Source of the DNA: Rubrivivax sp.
GTDB lineage: Bacteria; Pseudomonadota; Gammaproteobacteria; Burkholderiales; Burkholderiaceae_C
DNA: 35,623 nt
Direction: 5' to 3'
NCBI GenBank assembly: GCA_027485165.1
Contig: JAIXRN010000033.1
Span: forward strand, 1-35,623
Of this stretch, positions 18,513-26,866 are shown in pieces (position 1 is the stretch's first letter; each line of letters starts with the position of its first letter). A model generated the notes under the pieces. The model did no database searches and was not told the DNA's origin. It saw nothing but the letters and a program-made list of their open reading frames with translations. The position numbers and the translations under genes are program-made.

Positions 18513-19340
18513 ATGGATACGCCCACGCTGATGCCCACGCTCATGCCCACGCCCGTGCGCGGCCACGCCATCGGCGCGCCCATTCTGAACCTGCAGTCGG
18601 TGTCGCTGCGCTTCGGCGGCGTGAAGGCGCTGACGAACATCTCGTTCAACGTGCTGGAGCACGAGATCCGCGCCATCATCGGCCCGAACGGCGCGGGCAA
18701 GAGTTCGATGCTCAACGTCATCAACGGCGTCTACCGGCCGCAGGAAGGCACCATCACCTACCGCGGCCAGCAGTTGAGCGACATGACGCCCAACCGCGCC
18801 GCGCGCTTGGGCATTTCGCGCACCTTCCAGAACATCGCGCTCTTCAAGGGCATGACGGTGCTGGACAACATCATGGCCGGCTGCAGCCTGCGCGAGAACG
18901 CCAACTTCCTGGAAGTGGCCTTCCAGCTGCCGCGGGCGCGGCGCGAAGAAGCCGCCAACCGCGAGAAGGTCGAAGAGATCATCGAATTCCTGCAGATCGA
19001 GCACATCCGCAAGACACCGGTGAAGCGCTTGCCCTACGGCTTGCAAAAGCGCGTGGAACTGGGCCGCGCGCTGGCGGCTGAACCGCAGGTGCTGCTGCTG
19101 GACGAGCCCATGGCCGGCATGAACATCGAAGAGAAGCAGGACATGTGCCGCTTCATCCTGGACGTCAACGACCACTACGGCACCACGGTCGTGCTGATCG
19201 AACACGACATGGGCGTGGTGATGGACCTGTCGGACCGCGTCGTCGTGCTCGACTACGGCAAGAAGATCGGTGACGGCCCGCCCGACGAGGTGCGTGCCAA
19301 CCCGGACGTGATCAAGGCCTATCTGGGCGTGGCGGACTGA
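18513..19340 (+). CDS. Branched-chain-type ABC transporter ATP-binding protein (LivG-like)
   Basis: A 275-residue cytoplasmic ATPase subunit of a hydrophobic amino acid/amide-type (HAAT) importer. Walker A GPNGAGKSS is at residues 57-65, the Q-loop is in ISRTFQNIALF, the signature is LPYGLQKRVELGRAL, Walker B is VLLLDEPMAGMN, and the switch His is in VLIEHDMGVV. The first 14 residues are a repeat of Met-Pro-Thr-Leu encoded by three 12-bp units (18522-18557), so translation might instead begin at ATG 18531 or 18543. It starts one base after the ligase stop, a sign of tight co-expression. In this context it probably energises uptake of the acid that the ligase activates rather than of leucine itself. 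Confidence 0.93.
   Translation: MDTPTLMPTLMPTPVRGHAIGAPILNLQSVSLRFGGVKALTNISFNVLEHEIRAIIGPNGAGKSSMLNVINGVYRPQEGTITYRGQQLSDMTPNRAARLGISRTFQNIALFKGMTVLDNIMAGCSLRENANFLEVAFQLPRARREEAANREKVEEIIEFLQIEHIRKTPVKRLPYGLQKRVELGRALAAEPQVLLLDEPMAGMNIEEKQDMCRFILDVNDHYGTTVVLIEHDMGVVMDLSDRVVVLDYGKKIGDGPPDEVRANPDVIKAYLGVAD
18522..18557 (+). repeat. 12-bp in-frame repeat, three copies, in the livG-like 5' end
   Basis: Units at 18522, 18534 and 18546 share CCCACGC and encode Pro-Thr-Leu-Met-like repeats. The first two differ by one base. This inflates the N-terminus of the ATPase before the conserved domain and creates several possible ATG starts. Confidence 0.6.
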
Positions 19341-19387
19341 AGCGGCGATAGAGCCAGGCGATAGGGCAGGCAACAGGGTCAGCAAGC

Positions 19388-20281
19388 ATGAACTTTTTCT
19401 TCGAGGTGCTGGTCGGCGGGCTGCTGTCGGGCGTGATGTATTCGCTCGTGGCGCTGGGCTTCGTGCTCATCTACAAGGCCTCGTCGGTCTTCAACTTCGC
19501 GCAGGGCGCGATGGTGTTCTTTGCCGTGCTGTCCTTTGTCGGCTTCATGGAACTGGGCCTGAACTTCTGGGTGGCGCTGCCCGTCACCGTGGCGCTGATG
19601 GTGGGCGTGGGCATGGCCACCGAACGCTTCGTGCTGCGTCCCCTGGTGGGCCAGAACGAAGACACGCTGCTGATGGCCACCATCGGCCTGGCTTTCGTGG
19701 TGGAAGGCGTAGCCCAGCTGGCCTGGGGCGTGGAAGTGCGCCGCCTGGACCTGGGCATCCGCGACGAACCGATGGGCTGGCTGGCCGACAACGCCAATAT
19801 CTTGGTCAGCCAGCTGGACGTGGCCGCGGGCCTGGTGGCCGGCATCATGGTGGCGGTGCTGGCACTGATCTTTTCCAAGACCAAGATCGGCCGCGGCCTG
19901 CGCGCGGTGGCCGACGACAACGCTGCGGCGCTGTCGATCGGCATCCCGCTCAAGCAGATCCTGGTCATGGTCTGGGCCACGGCTGGCGTCGTGGCGCTGG
20001 TGGCCGGGATGATGTGGGGCGCGCGCAGCGGCGTGCAGTTCGCGCTGGTGGGCGTGGCGCTGAAGGCGATGCCGGTGCTGATCATCGGCGGCTTCACGTC
20101 GGTACCCGGGGTCATCGTCGCCGGGCTCATCGTCGGCGCGGCCGAGAAGCTGGCCGAGGTCTACATCGGCCCGCTGGTGGGCGGCGGCATCGAGGGCTGG
20201 CTGCCTTATGTGCTGGCCGTGCTGTTCCTGCTGGTGCGGCCCGAAGGCCTGTTCGGCGAAAAAATCATCCGCCGGGTCTGA
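19388..20281 (+). CDS. Branched-chain-type ABC transporter permease (LivH-like)
   Basis: A 297-residue integral membrane permease of the LivH family. The signature is the N-terminal LLSGVMYSLVALGFVLIYKA followed by SSVFNFAQGAMVFFAVLSF, with the conserved N-F-A-Q-G. GRGLRAVADDNAAALSIGIP (the cytoplasmic loop that contacts the ATPases) is near residue 175, and AMPVLIIGGFTSVPGVIVAGLIVG is near 230. Length is typical (about 290-300). It is third in the operon, 47 bases after the LivG-like gene, and would form a permease dimer with the LivM-like subunit. Confidence 0.94.
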   Translation: MNFFFEVLVGGLLSGVMYSLVALGFVLIYKASSVFNFAQGAMVFFAVLSFVGFMELGLNFWVALPVTVALMVGVGMATERFVLRPLVGQNEDTLLMATIGLAFVVEGVAQLAWGVEVRRLDLGIRDEPMGWLADNANILVSQLDVAAGLVAGIMVAVLALIFSKTKIGRGLRAVADDNAAALSIGIPLKQILVMVWATAGVVALVAGMMWGARSGVQFALVGVALKAMPVLIIGGFTSVPGVIVAGLIVGAAEKLAEVYIGPLVGGGIEGWLPYVLAVLFLLVRPEGLFGEKIIRRV

Positions 20282-20308
20282 CCCCGCCATAACCAAGGCA
20301 ACACCCCC

Positions 20309-21376
20309 ATGTTCTACCGAGAAGCAGGCCAGTTCGCCACCAGCTATGGCCAGGACCGCCGGCTGCTGCAGCTGCGGCAGGACCGCATCGGCATGGTCGT
20401 GCTGCTGGCTGTGGGCTTCGTCGGCCTGCCGCTGGTGGCCAGCGACTACTGGCTCAGCGCCATCCTCATCCCCTGGCTGGTGCTGGCCCTGGTGGCGCTG
20501 GGGCAGAACATCCTGATGGGCTATGCCGGGCAGCTGTCGCTGGGCTCGGCCGGCTTCATGGCTGCGGGCGCCTTCGCTTGCTACAACCTGGTGCTGCGGG
20601 TGCCGGGCATCCCCTTCCTGGTGGCGGTGCTGCTGTCGGGGCTGATCGCGGCCATGATCGGCATCGTGTTCGGCCTGCCCAGCCTGCGCATCCGCGGCCT
20701 GTACCTGGCGGTGGCGACGCTGGCGTCGCAGTTCTTCATCGTCTGGGCGCTGGACAAGTTCGGCTGGTTCAAGAACTACGACACGTCCGGCATCATCACC
20801 GCGCAGGACATCGTCATCTTCGGCCGCGTGTTCGACAGCCCGGCCGAGAAGTACCTGGTGGTGCTGGGCATCGTGGTGGCGCTGACCTTGCTGGCCGCCA
20901 ACATGGCGCGCGGCAGCACAGGCCGCGGCTGGCGCGCGGTGCGCGACATGGACGTGGCGGCCGAAGCCATGGGCCTGTCGCTGTTGCGCACCAAGCTGCA
21001 AGCCTTTGCCATCAGCTCGTTCTACTGCGGCGTTGGCGGTGCGCTGTTCCTGTTCGCCTACCTGCAGACGGCCGAGCCGGCGGCCTTCAGCATCGAACTG
21101 TCGTTCCGCATCCTGTTCATGGTCATCATCGGCGGGCTGGGCACGATCCTGGGCGCCTTCCTGGGGTCAGGCTTCATCCTCTTGATGCCGATCTTCCTGA
21201 ACATCATCTTCCACGCCGTGTTCGGCCGCGCGGTGGACGCCACCATCACGTCGGCGCTGGAACAGGTGATCTTCGGCGCCATGATCATCCTGTTCCTGAT
21301 CTTCGAACCGCTGGGCCTGGCGCGCCTGTGGCAGGTCACGAAGGAACGGCTGCGCCTGTGGCCGTTCAGGGTCTGA
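20309..21376 (+). CDS. Branched-chain-type ABC transporter permease (LivM-like)
   Basis: A 355-residue integral membrane permease of the LivM family. Recognisable parts are the segment LGQNILMGYAGQLSLGSAGF near residue 70, LPSLRIRGLYLAVATLASQF near 125, the loop GRGWRAVRDMDVAAEAMGLS near 205, and IIGGLGTILGAFLGSGFILL near 275. The last residues are basic. The start ATG follows the LivH-like stop by 27 bases. It is slightly longer than the average LivM because of a polar N-terminus (about 30 residues) before the first helix. Confidence 0.94.
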   Translation: MFYREAGQFATSYGQDRRLLQLRQDRIGMVVLLAVGFVGLPLVASDYWLSAILIPWLVLALVALGQNILMGYAGQLSLGSAGFMAAGAFACYNLVLRVPGIPFLVAVLLSGLIAAMIGIVFGLPSLRIRGLYLAVATLASQFFIVWALDKFGWFKNYDTSGIITAQDIVIFGRVFDSPAEKYLVVLGIVVALTLLAANMARGSTGRGWRAVRDMDVAAEAMGLSLLRTKLQAFAISSFYCGVGGALFLFAYLQTAEPAAFSIELSFRILFMVIIGGLGTILGAFLGSGFILLMPIFLNIIFHAVFGRAVDATITSALEQVIFGAMIILFLIFEPLGLARLWQVTKERLRLWPFRV

Positions 21377-21428
21377 AGCTTGCGCCGTTGACCACCACCC
21401 CACTGCACCCCCAACAGGAGACAAACCC

Positions 21429-22772
21429 ATGAGCGTCTACAGCATCCGCACCCTGGCCTGGCGTGGCGTGTTCGTTGCCGGGCTGGCCTGCGCGGCCATG
21501 GCCCCCACGGCCGCCATGGCCCAGGCACAGGAACAGTACTTCGGCATCCCCAGCAGCCGCGTGGGCCCCTATTCGGCCATGGGCACCGGCTACTACGGCG
21601 GCATCATCGACTACCTGAACTACGTGAACCTGAAGTTCGGTGGCGTCAACGGTGTCAAGCTGACCTGGGAAGAGTGCGAGACCGAATACAACGCCGCGCG
21701 CACGGTGGAGTGCTACCAGCGTCTGCTGACGAAGGGCGAACAGCGCATGGTGGTGTTCGACACCCTGGGCACGCCCGGCGCCTATGCCGTGATCAACCGC
21801 ATGGAACCCGACAAGGTGGTGCTGGCGCAGTACGGCTATGGCCGCACCGATGCGGCCGACGGCACGGTCTGGCCCTGGGTCTTCAACGCTGCGGGCCACT
21901 ACTGGGGCCAGGTGGCGGTGCAGTTGTCCTTCATGGCGCAGCAGGAAGGCGGCGTGGCGAAGATGAAGGGCAAGACGGTGGTGCACCTGCACATCGACAG
22001 CGCCTTCGGCCGCGAGCCGCTGCCGGCGATGCGCGAGATCGCCAAGCAGTGGGGCATCAAGCTGATCGAGATCGCCGTGCCGCCGCCAGGGCTGGAACAG
22101 CAGTCGCAGTGGCTGCAGATCCGGCGGGAAAAGGCCGATTGGGTGACCTTCTGGGGCGCCGGCTCGGGCATGAATTCCACCGCCATCACGAACGCGGCGC
22201 GGGTGGGCTTTCCGCGCAACCGCATGGTCTATGTTTCCTTCGGTGGCGCCGAGGAAGACATGGTGCCGGCCGGCGACGCGGCCAAGGGCACCTATGTCAC
22301 GGCCAATGCCGTGCCGGGCAAGTTCCCGCTGATCCAGGACATCGAGAAGGTGGTCTACGGTGCGGGCAAGGGCAACATGCAGAACCCGGCGCGCGTGGGC
22401 ACGGTCTACTACAACCGTGGCGTGGGTGCTGCCGTCACGTGGGTGGAAGCGCTGAAGAACGCGCAACGCATCCACAAGAAGGTCGGCAAGACGGTGACCG
22501 GCCCCGAGTTCCGCGACGGCTTCGAAGCCCTGGACCTGAGCGACGCGAAGCTGAAGGAAATCGGCATCCAGGGCATGTCGGCGCCGTTCAAGATGTCGTG
22601 CAGCAAGCACGACGGGTCGGAACGCTTCCGCGTCATGCAGTGGGATGGCGCCAAGTTCAACCTGGTCAGTGACTGGGTGCCGGCACCCGACCCGGCCTTC
22701 ATCCGCAAGCTGATCGAGGAATCGGCGGCCAAATTCGCAGCTGAAAACAAGATCACAGCCAAGAAATGTTGA
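21429..22772 (+). CDS. Periplasmic substrate-binding protein of the HAAT family (LivK-like)
   Basis: A 447-residue periplasmic binding protein, type I fold. A signal peptide is evident: basic start, hydrophobic core ending in PTAAMA with cleavage near residue 33. The mature part begins YFGIPSSRVGPYSAMGTGYYGG, followed by NYVNLKFGGVNGVKL and YQRLLTKGEQRMVVF, all typical of this branch. AGGAG at 21416-21420 sits eight bases before the ATG, so this gene should be well translated, as expected for a binding protein. It is longer than LivK of E. coli (about 370), as is usual for the ligase-linked branch. The ligand is not known; an aliphatic or aromatic acid is an inference from the upstream ligase. 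Confidence 0.92.
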   Translation: MSVYSIRTLAWRGVFVAGLACAAMAPTAAMAQAQEQYFGIPSSRVGPYSAMGTGYYGGIIDYLNYVNLKFGGVNGVKLTWEECETEYNAARTVECYQRLLTKGEQRMVVFDTLGTPGAYAVINRMEPDKVVLAQYGYGRTDAADGTVWPWVFNAAGHYWGQVAVQLSFMAQQEGGVAKMKGKTVVHLHIDSAFGREPLPAMREIAKQWGIKLIEIAVPPPGLEQQSQWLQIRREKADWVTFWGAGSGMNSTAITNAARVGFPRNRMVYVSFGGAEEDMVPAGDAAKGTYVTANAVPGKFPLIQDIEKVVYGAGKGNMQNPARVGTVYYNRGVGAAVTWVEALKNAQRIHKKVGKTVTGPEFRDGFEALDLSDAKLKEIGIQGMSAPFKMSCSKHDGSERFRVMQWDGAKFNLVSDWVPAPDPAFIRKLIEESAAKFAAENKITAKKC

Positions 22773-22773
22773 G

Positions 22774-22851
22774 CCCCCAAGCTCGCTGGCGCTCGCTACC
22801 CCCCGAGGGGGCCGCCCGCCAACGGCCCGGCAAAGCCGGTTCCGTGGCGGG
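22774..22851. repeat. Intergenic palindromic element between the livK- and livF-like genes
   Basis: The first half has two GCTCGCT copies around GGC and a CCCCC/GGGGG pairing (22773-22811). The second half is a nearly perfect hairpin: 22815-22825 pairs with 22842-22851 with a single bulged A, and an inner CCGGC-AAA-GCCGG stem lies at 22827-22839. I recall very similar CCCC-GCTCGCT-GAGGGGG elements scattered between genes in Burkholderiales genomes. It may attenuate transcription or shield the upstream mRNA, giving more binding protein than ATPase. Confidence 0.65.
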
Positions 22852-22872
22852 AAGCTTGATCAAGACATCGTC

Positions 22873-23682
22873 ATGAGCACGGTTGCACCCATCCTGGCGG
22901 TCAAGAACATCGAGGTCATCTACGACCACGTGATCCTGGTGCTGCGCGGCGTGTCTTTCGAAGTGCCGCAAGGCAAGATCGTGGCGCTGCTGGGTGCCAA
23001 CGGGGCCGGCAAGAGCACGACGCTGAAATCGGTGTCCACCTTGCTGGCGTCTGAACGCGGTGAAGTCACCAAGGGCTCGATCGAATTCCGCGGCAAGCGC
23101 ACCGAAGGCCTGGCCCCCGGCGACATGGTCGGCATGGGCATGGTGCAGGTGATGGAAGGCCGGCACTGCTTCGGCCACCTGAGCGTGGAAGACAACCTGA
23201 TCACGGGCGCCTACGCACGGCCCATCAGCAATGCCCAGGTGCGGGAAGAACTGGAAAAGATCTACGCCTACTTCCCGCGCCTGAAGACGCGCCGAACCAG
23301 CCTGGCCGGCTACACGTCGGGTGGCGAACAGCAGATGGTGGCCATCGGCCGCGCGATGATGGCCAAGCCCAGCATGCTGCTGCTGGACGAACCGTCGATG
23401 GGCCTGGCGCCGCAGATCGTGGCCGAGATCTTCGAGATCGTGCGCGACCTGAACCAGAAGGAAGGCGTCAGCATCCTGCTGGCCGAGCAGAACACCAACG
23501 TCGCGCTGAAGTAAGCCGACTATGGCTACATCCTGGATAGCGGCCGCATCATGATGGACGGCCCGGCCAAGGCTCTGGCCGAGAACGCCGACGTGAAGGA
23601 GTTCTACCTGGGCCTGTCCAAGGAAGGCCGCAAGAGCTTCCGCGACATGAAGTCGTACCGGCGGCGCAAGCGCTGGCTGTAG
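22873..23682 (+). pseudogene. LivF-like ABC ATP-binding gene interrupted by an in-frame TAA
   Basis: The reading frame encodes a LivF-type ATPase, the second nucleotide-binding subunit of the upstream importer. Walker A GANGAGKST is at residues 41-49, the signature SGGEQ at 149-153 and Walker B MLLLDEP with Asp172-Glu173. After LLAEQNTNVALK the frame meets TAA at 23512-23514 (codon 214). It then continues without any shift for 55 more codons, ADYGYILDSGRIMMDG through RRRKRWL, to TAG at 23680. The family normally has Tyr between LK and ADYGYI, so a single TAC or TAT to TAA change explains it. The 213-residue product lacks the last strands of the domain. It could be a true inactivation, a sequencing error, or a gene with residual function. 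Confidence 0.85.
23512..23514 (+). other. Premature TAA codon in the livF-like frame
   Basis: One-base substitution is the simplest cause. Upstream and downstream codons keep the same frame, GC use and family similarity. UAA followed by G is not a known strong readthrough context, so programmed recoding is unlikely. Confidence 0.85.
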
Positions 23683-23716
23683 CGCGCTTCATCCGCTTCG
23701 GCTGACGGCAGCGCCG

Positions 23717-25543
23717 TCAGATCGGTTCAGTGCGCGCCAGCAGCCAGGCCAGCGCTGCGCCCTGCACGCGCGGCGCCAGGCGTTCACGCACGGTGGCGTG
23801 GTAGCCGTTCAGCCAGGCCCGTTCGTCTTCGCGCATCAGGTCCAGGTCGATGCAGCGGGTGTCGATGGGGCACAGCGTCAGGGTTTCGAATTCCAGGAAT
23901 TCAGCGAATGTGCCGTCGGCAGCCGCGCCCGTGGCCGGCACGTTCAACACCAGGTTTTCGATGCGCACGCCCCACTGGCCGGGGCGGTAGACGCCGGGTT
24001 CGATGCTGGTGACCATGCCGGGCTCCATCGCCATGTGGGCGTCGGGGATGGCCTTGCTGATGCTCTGCGGGCCTTCGTGCACGTTCAGGAAGTAGCCCAC
24101 GCCGTGGCCGGTGCCGTGGCCGAAGTCGATGCCCTCGGCCCACAGCGGCGCGCGCGCCAAGCTGTCCAGCATCGGGCTGAGCGTGCCACGGGGAAAGCGC
24201 GCCCGGCTCAGGTTCATCGTGCCCTTCAGCACCAGGGTGTAGTCGCGCTTCATGGCCGGCGTCACCGTGCCGATGGGCCAGACACGCGTGATGTCGGTGG
24301 TGCCGCCCAGGTACTGGCCGCCGCTGTCGATCAGCAGCAGGCTGCCCTGGCCCGGCGCCACTTCGATCACCGCATGCGATTCGGGCGTGGCGCGGTAGTG
24401 CGGCATCGCGCCATTGGCGGCGAAGCCGGCAATGACCGGGAAGCTCAGCCCCACGAAGCCGCTGCGGCGCGCACGGGCGGCGCTGAGCTGTTCGTCCACC
24501 GACAGCTCGGTCAGCCGTTCGCCACGCGCCAGCGCGGCTTCGAAGCCCGCATAGAACTCGCACATCGCCGCGCCGTCTTCGGCCATGGCTTCGCGGATGA
24601 ACGCGGCTTCTTCAGCTGTCTTGCGGCTTTTCAGCCGCGTGCTGGGGTTGATGGCTTCCAGCACCGTGCAGCCCGCGCCCACGCACTGGCGAAAGCCCAG
24701 GGTCACGCGCTTGGGGTCCAGCAGCAGGGTGTCGGCGGCGCCCAGCGCGGCCAGCGCCGCGGCTGCGTCGTCATAGGGCGCCTGTGCCAGCCCTTCGGCC
24801 TGCAGCTGCGCCGCCAGTGCTGCCGGCACCTTGCCAGCGCCGACGAACAGCGTGGCCCCCGTCAGCGTCACCAGCAGGTGGGCCAGGAAGACCGGGTTGT
24901 AGAGCACGTCGCTGCCGCGGAGGTTCGTAATCCAGGCGATGTCGTCCACGGTCGACACGAAGTGGTGTGTGGCCCCGGCGCGGGCCATGGCTTCGCGCAC
25001 CTGGGCCAGCTTGGCGCCGCGCGGTAGCGGAGCCTGGGGGGCGGCATGTTCGTAGACCGGTGCCGCCGGCAGGGCTGGGCGGTCGGGCCAGATGGCGTCG
25101 AGCAGGTCGATGTCGGTGCGCAGCTGCACGCCGGCGGCGCCCAGCGTGGCCTGCAGCTGCTGGGCCGCGCCCAGGCCCAGCACCTGGCCGTCGACGGCCA
25201 CCACGGCCCCGCGCGGCACTTCGCGCGCCAGCCATTGCAGGTGTTCGGTGGACGCGCCGGTGGCGATCTTCACCAGTGCCACGCCCGTGCCCGCCAGTTC
25301 GGCTTCGGCCTGCACCCAGTAGCGGCTGTCGGCGAAAACCGCGGCCTGGTCGACCGTCACCACCAGGGTGCCCATCGACCCGGTGAAGCCCGACAGCCAC
25401 TGCCGGCCCTGCCAGCGTTCGGGCAGGTATTCGCTGATGTGCGGGTCGCTGGAAGGCACCAGCAGCGCGTGGATGCCGTGCTGGGCCAGGACATCGCGCA
25501 GCTGGGTGATGCGCAGGCGGATGGGCGATGTGCGGGTGTCCAT
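23717..25543 (-). CDS. Xaa-Pro aminopeptidase (M24B, long form)
   Basis: A 608-residue metallopeptidase that removes N-terminal residues preceding proline. Two creatinase-like N-terminal domains (about 1-310) are followed by the pita-bread catalytic domain. Metal ligands can be placed: Asp406 and Asp417 in LLIDSGGQYLGGTTDITRV, His480 in GHGTGHGVGYF, a Glu in TSIEPGVY near 514 and a Glu in VRIENLV near 529. The first domain opens with LRDVLAQHGIHALLVPSSDP, typical of the large eukaryote-like aminopeptidase P. The start ATG at 25543 matches the family N-terminus; the open frame extends over 1 kb further upstream but there it is antisense to the aminotransferase. It is convergent with the livF-like gene. 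Confidence 0.95.
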   Translation of the reverse strand: MDTRTSPIRLRITQLRDVLAQHGIHALLVPSSDPHISEYLPERWQGRQWLSGFTGSMGTLVVTVDQAAVFADSRYWVQAEAELAGTGVALVKIATGASTEHLQWLAREVPRGAVVAVDGQVLGLGAAQQLQATLGAAGVQLRTDIDLLDAIWPDRPALPAAPVYEHAAPQAPLPRGAKLAQVREAMARAGATHHFVSTVDDIAWITNLRGSDVLYNPVFLAHLLVTLTGATLFVGAGKVPAALAAQLQAEGLAQAPYDDAAAALAALGAADTLLLDPKRVTLGFRQCVGAGCTVLEAINPSTRLKSRKTAEEAAFIREAMAEDGAAMCEFYAGFEAALARGERLTELSVDEQLSAARARRSGFVGLSFPVIAGFAANGAMPHYRATPESHAVIEVAPGQGSLLLIDSGGQYLGGTTDITRVWPIGTVTPAMKRDYTLVLKGTMNLSRARFPRGTLSPMLDSLARAPLWAEGIDFGHGTGHGVGYFLNVHEGPQSISKAIPDAHMAMEPGMVTSIEPGVYRPGQWGVRIENLVLNVPATGAAADGTFAEFLEFETLTLCPIDTRCIDLDLMREDERAWLNGYHATVRERLAPRVQGAALAWLLARTEPI

Positions 25544-25690
25544 GGGGTGCAGCTCCGGCAGGCGGGTGGGGTGGGCGATTTTAGGAGCGCTTCGGCACTG
25601 CGCGCCGCCCCGCGCCGGACAGGCCAGCCGGGAAAGCGGCGTCCTGCTAAGCTCCCCGCCCCAGCCCTTTGTTTCAAACCGGAGGCTTTC

Positions 25691-26818
25691 ATGCCCGGAC
25701 TGCTGCCCCACGTCGACCCCGACGGCCTGCTCGAGTATTCGGTGGTCTACACCGACCGCGCGCTGAACCACATGGCCAAGCGCTTCCACGGCGTGATGCA
25801 GGACGTGTCGCGCACGCTGAAGCATGTGTACGCCGCGCGCTCGGCCATCGTGGTGCCGGGCAGTGGCACCTTCGGCATGGAAGCCGTGGCGCGCCAGTTT
25901 GCCGGCGGCAAGAAGGTGCTGGTGGTGCGTAACGGCTGGTTCAGCTACCGCTGGAGCCAGATCTTCGAAGCGGCCGGTGTGGCCAGCGAGATCACGGTGC
26001 TGAAGGCGCGCATGGTGGCGCCGGCATCGAAGTCGCCGTTTGCCCCCGCGCCCATCGAAGACGTGGTGGCCGCCATCCGCGCCGGCAAGCCCGACGTGGT
26101 GTTCGCCCCGCACGTGGAAACCTCGGCCGGCATGATCTTGCCCGACAGCTACCTGTCGGCCGTGGCCGCGGCCGTGCACGAACACGGCGGTCTTTTCGTG
26201 CTGGACTGCGTGGCCAGCGGTGCCATCTGGGTGGACATGGCCGCCACGGGCGTGGACGTGATCGTCACTGCGCCGCAGAAGGGCTGGTCCAGCACCCCCT
26301 GCGCCGGCCTGGTGATGCTGAGCGAGCATGCCCGCAGCGTGATCGACACCACCACCAGCAGCAGCTTTTCGCTGGACCTGCGCAAGTGGCTGGCCATCAT
26401 GGAAAGCCACGAGAAAGGCACCAACGTCTATCACGCCACCCTGCCCACCGACGGCCTGGCCCAGCTGCGAGACGTGATGGCCGAGACTCAGGCTTTCGGC
26501 TTTGAAAACGCCCGCGCTGCGCAGGTGGAAATCGGCCGCCGCATCCGCAGCCTGCTGGAAAGCAAGGGCATCCGCAGCGTGGCCGCACCGGGCTTCCAGG
26601 CCCCGGGCGTGGTGGTCAGCTACACCGACCATGCCGACTGGGCCAACACCCAGGCCTTCGCGGCCCAGGGTCTGCAGGTGGCTGCCGGCGTGCCGCTGGC
26701 CTGCGACGAACCAGCAGACTATCGCGCCTTCCGCGTCGGCCTGTTCGGGCTGGACAAGCTGAAGAACGTCGACCGCACGGTGGCGAACTTCGAACGCGCT
26801 TTATTGGCGCTGCTGTAG
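25691..26818 (+). CDS. Class V aminotransferase (alanine-glyoxylate/serine-pyruvate type)
   Basis: A 375-residue PLP enzyme, fold type I. The PLP lysine is Lys197 in VTAPQKGWSSTPCAG, and the phosphate/cofactor region includes VVPGSGTFGMEAVARQF near residue 55 and LFVLDCVASGAIWVDM near 172, with the cofactor Asp. The C-terminal FRVGLFGLDKLKNVDRTV is typical of the alanine-glyoxylate, serine-glyoxylate family. ATG 25691 is preceded by GGAGG at 25681-25685, an excellent ribosome site. The gene is divergent from the aminopeptidase and convergent with kynA. It probably interconverts small amino and 2-oxo acids; the exact substrate pair is not known. Confidence 0.93.
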   Translation: MPGLLPHVDPDGLLEYSVVYTDRALNHMAKRFHGVMQDVSRTLKHVYAARSAIVVPGSGTFGMEAVARQFAGGKKVLVVRNGWFSYRWSQIFEAAGVASEITVLKARMVAPASKSPFAPAPIEDVVAAIRAGKPDVVFAPHVETSAGMILPDSYLSAVAAAVHEHGGLFVLDCVASGAIWVDMAATGVDVIVTAPQKGWSSTPCAGLVMLSEHARSVIDTTTSSSFSLDLRKWLAIMESHEKGTNVYHATLPTDGLAQLRDVMAETQAFGFENARAAQVEIGRRIRSLLESKGIRSVAAPGFQAPGVVVSYTDHADWANTQAFAAQGLQVAAGVPLACDEPADYRAFRVGLFGLDKLKNVDRTVANFERALLALL

Positions 26819-26829
26819 CGCAGGGCTGG

Positions 26830-26863
26830 CGCCGCTGCGGGCCCCGCTGGGCGCACAGCGGCG
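26830..26863. terminator. Weak candidate bidirectional hairpin between aminotransferase and kynA
   Basis: CGCCGCTG at 26830-26837 and CAGCGGCG at 26856-26863 are inverted, leaving an 18-base GC-rich loop. It sits between two convergent stop codons (26818 and 26867). There is no T-run, so a rho-independent terminator is not proven. Confidence 0.3.
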
Positions 26864-26866
26864 GGC

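Noticed and set aside
18522..18557. Start of a CRISPR-like or regulatory repeat array
   Set aside because: Only three 12-bp units, in frame at the beginning of a coding region, with no spacers.
19379..21001. 540-codon minus-strand frame opposite the LivH- and LivM-like genes
   Set aside because: Composition is dominated by His, Gln and Asp, as expected from the complement of hydrophobic codons; no motif is seen.
23512..23682. Programmed readthrough or recoded amino acid at the livF-like TAA
   Set aside because: UAA is neither the selenocysteine nor the pyrrolysine codon and no stimulating structure was evident; a simple mutation or sequencing error is more likely.
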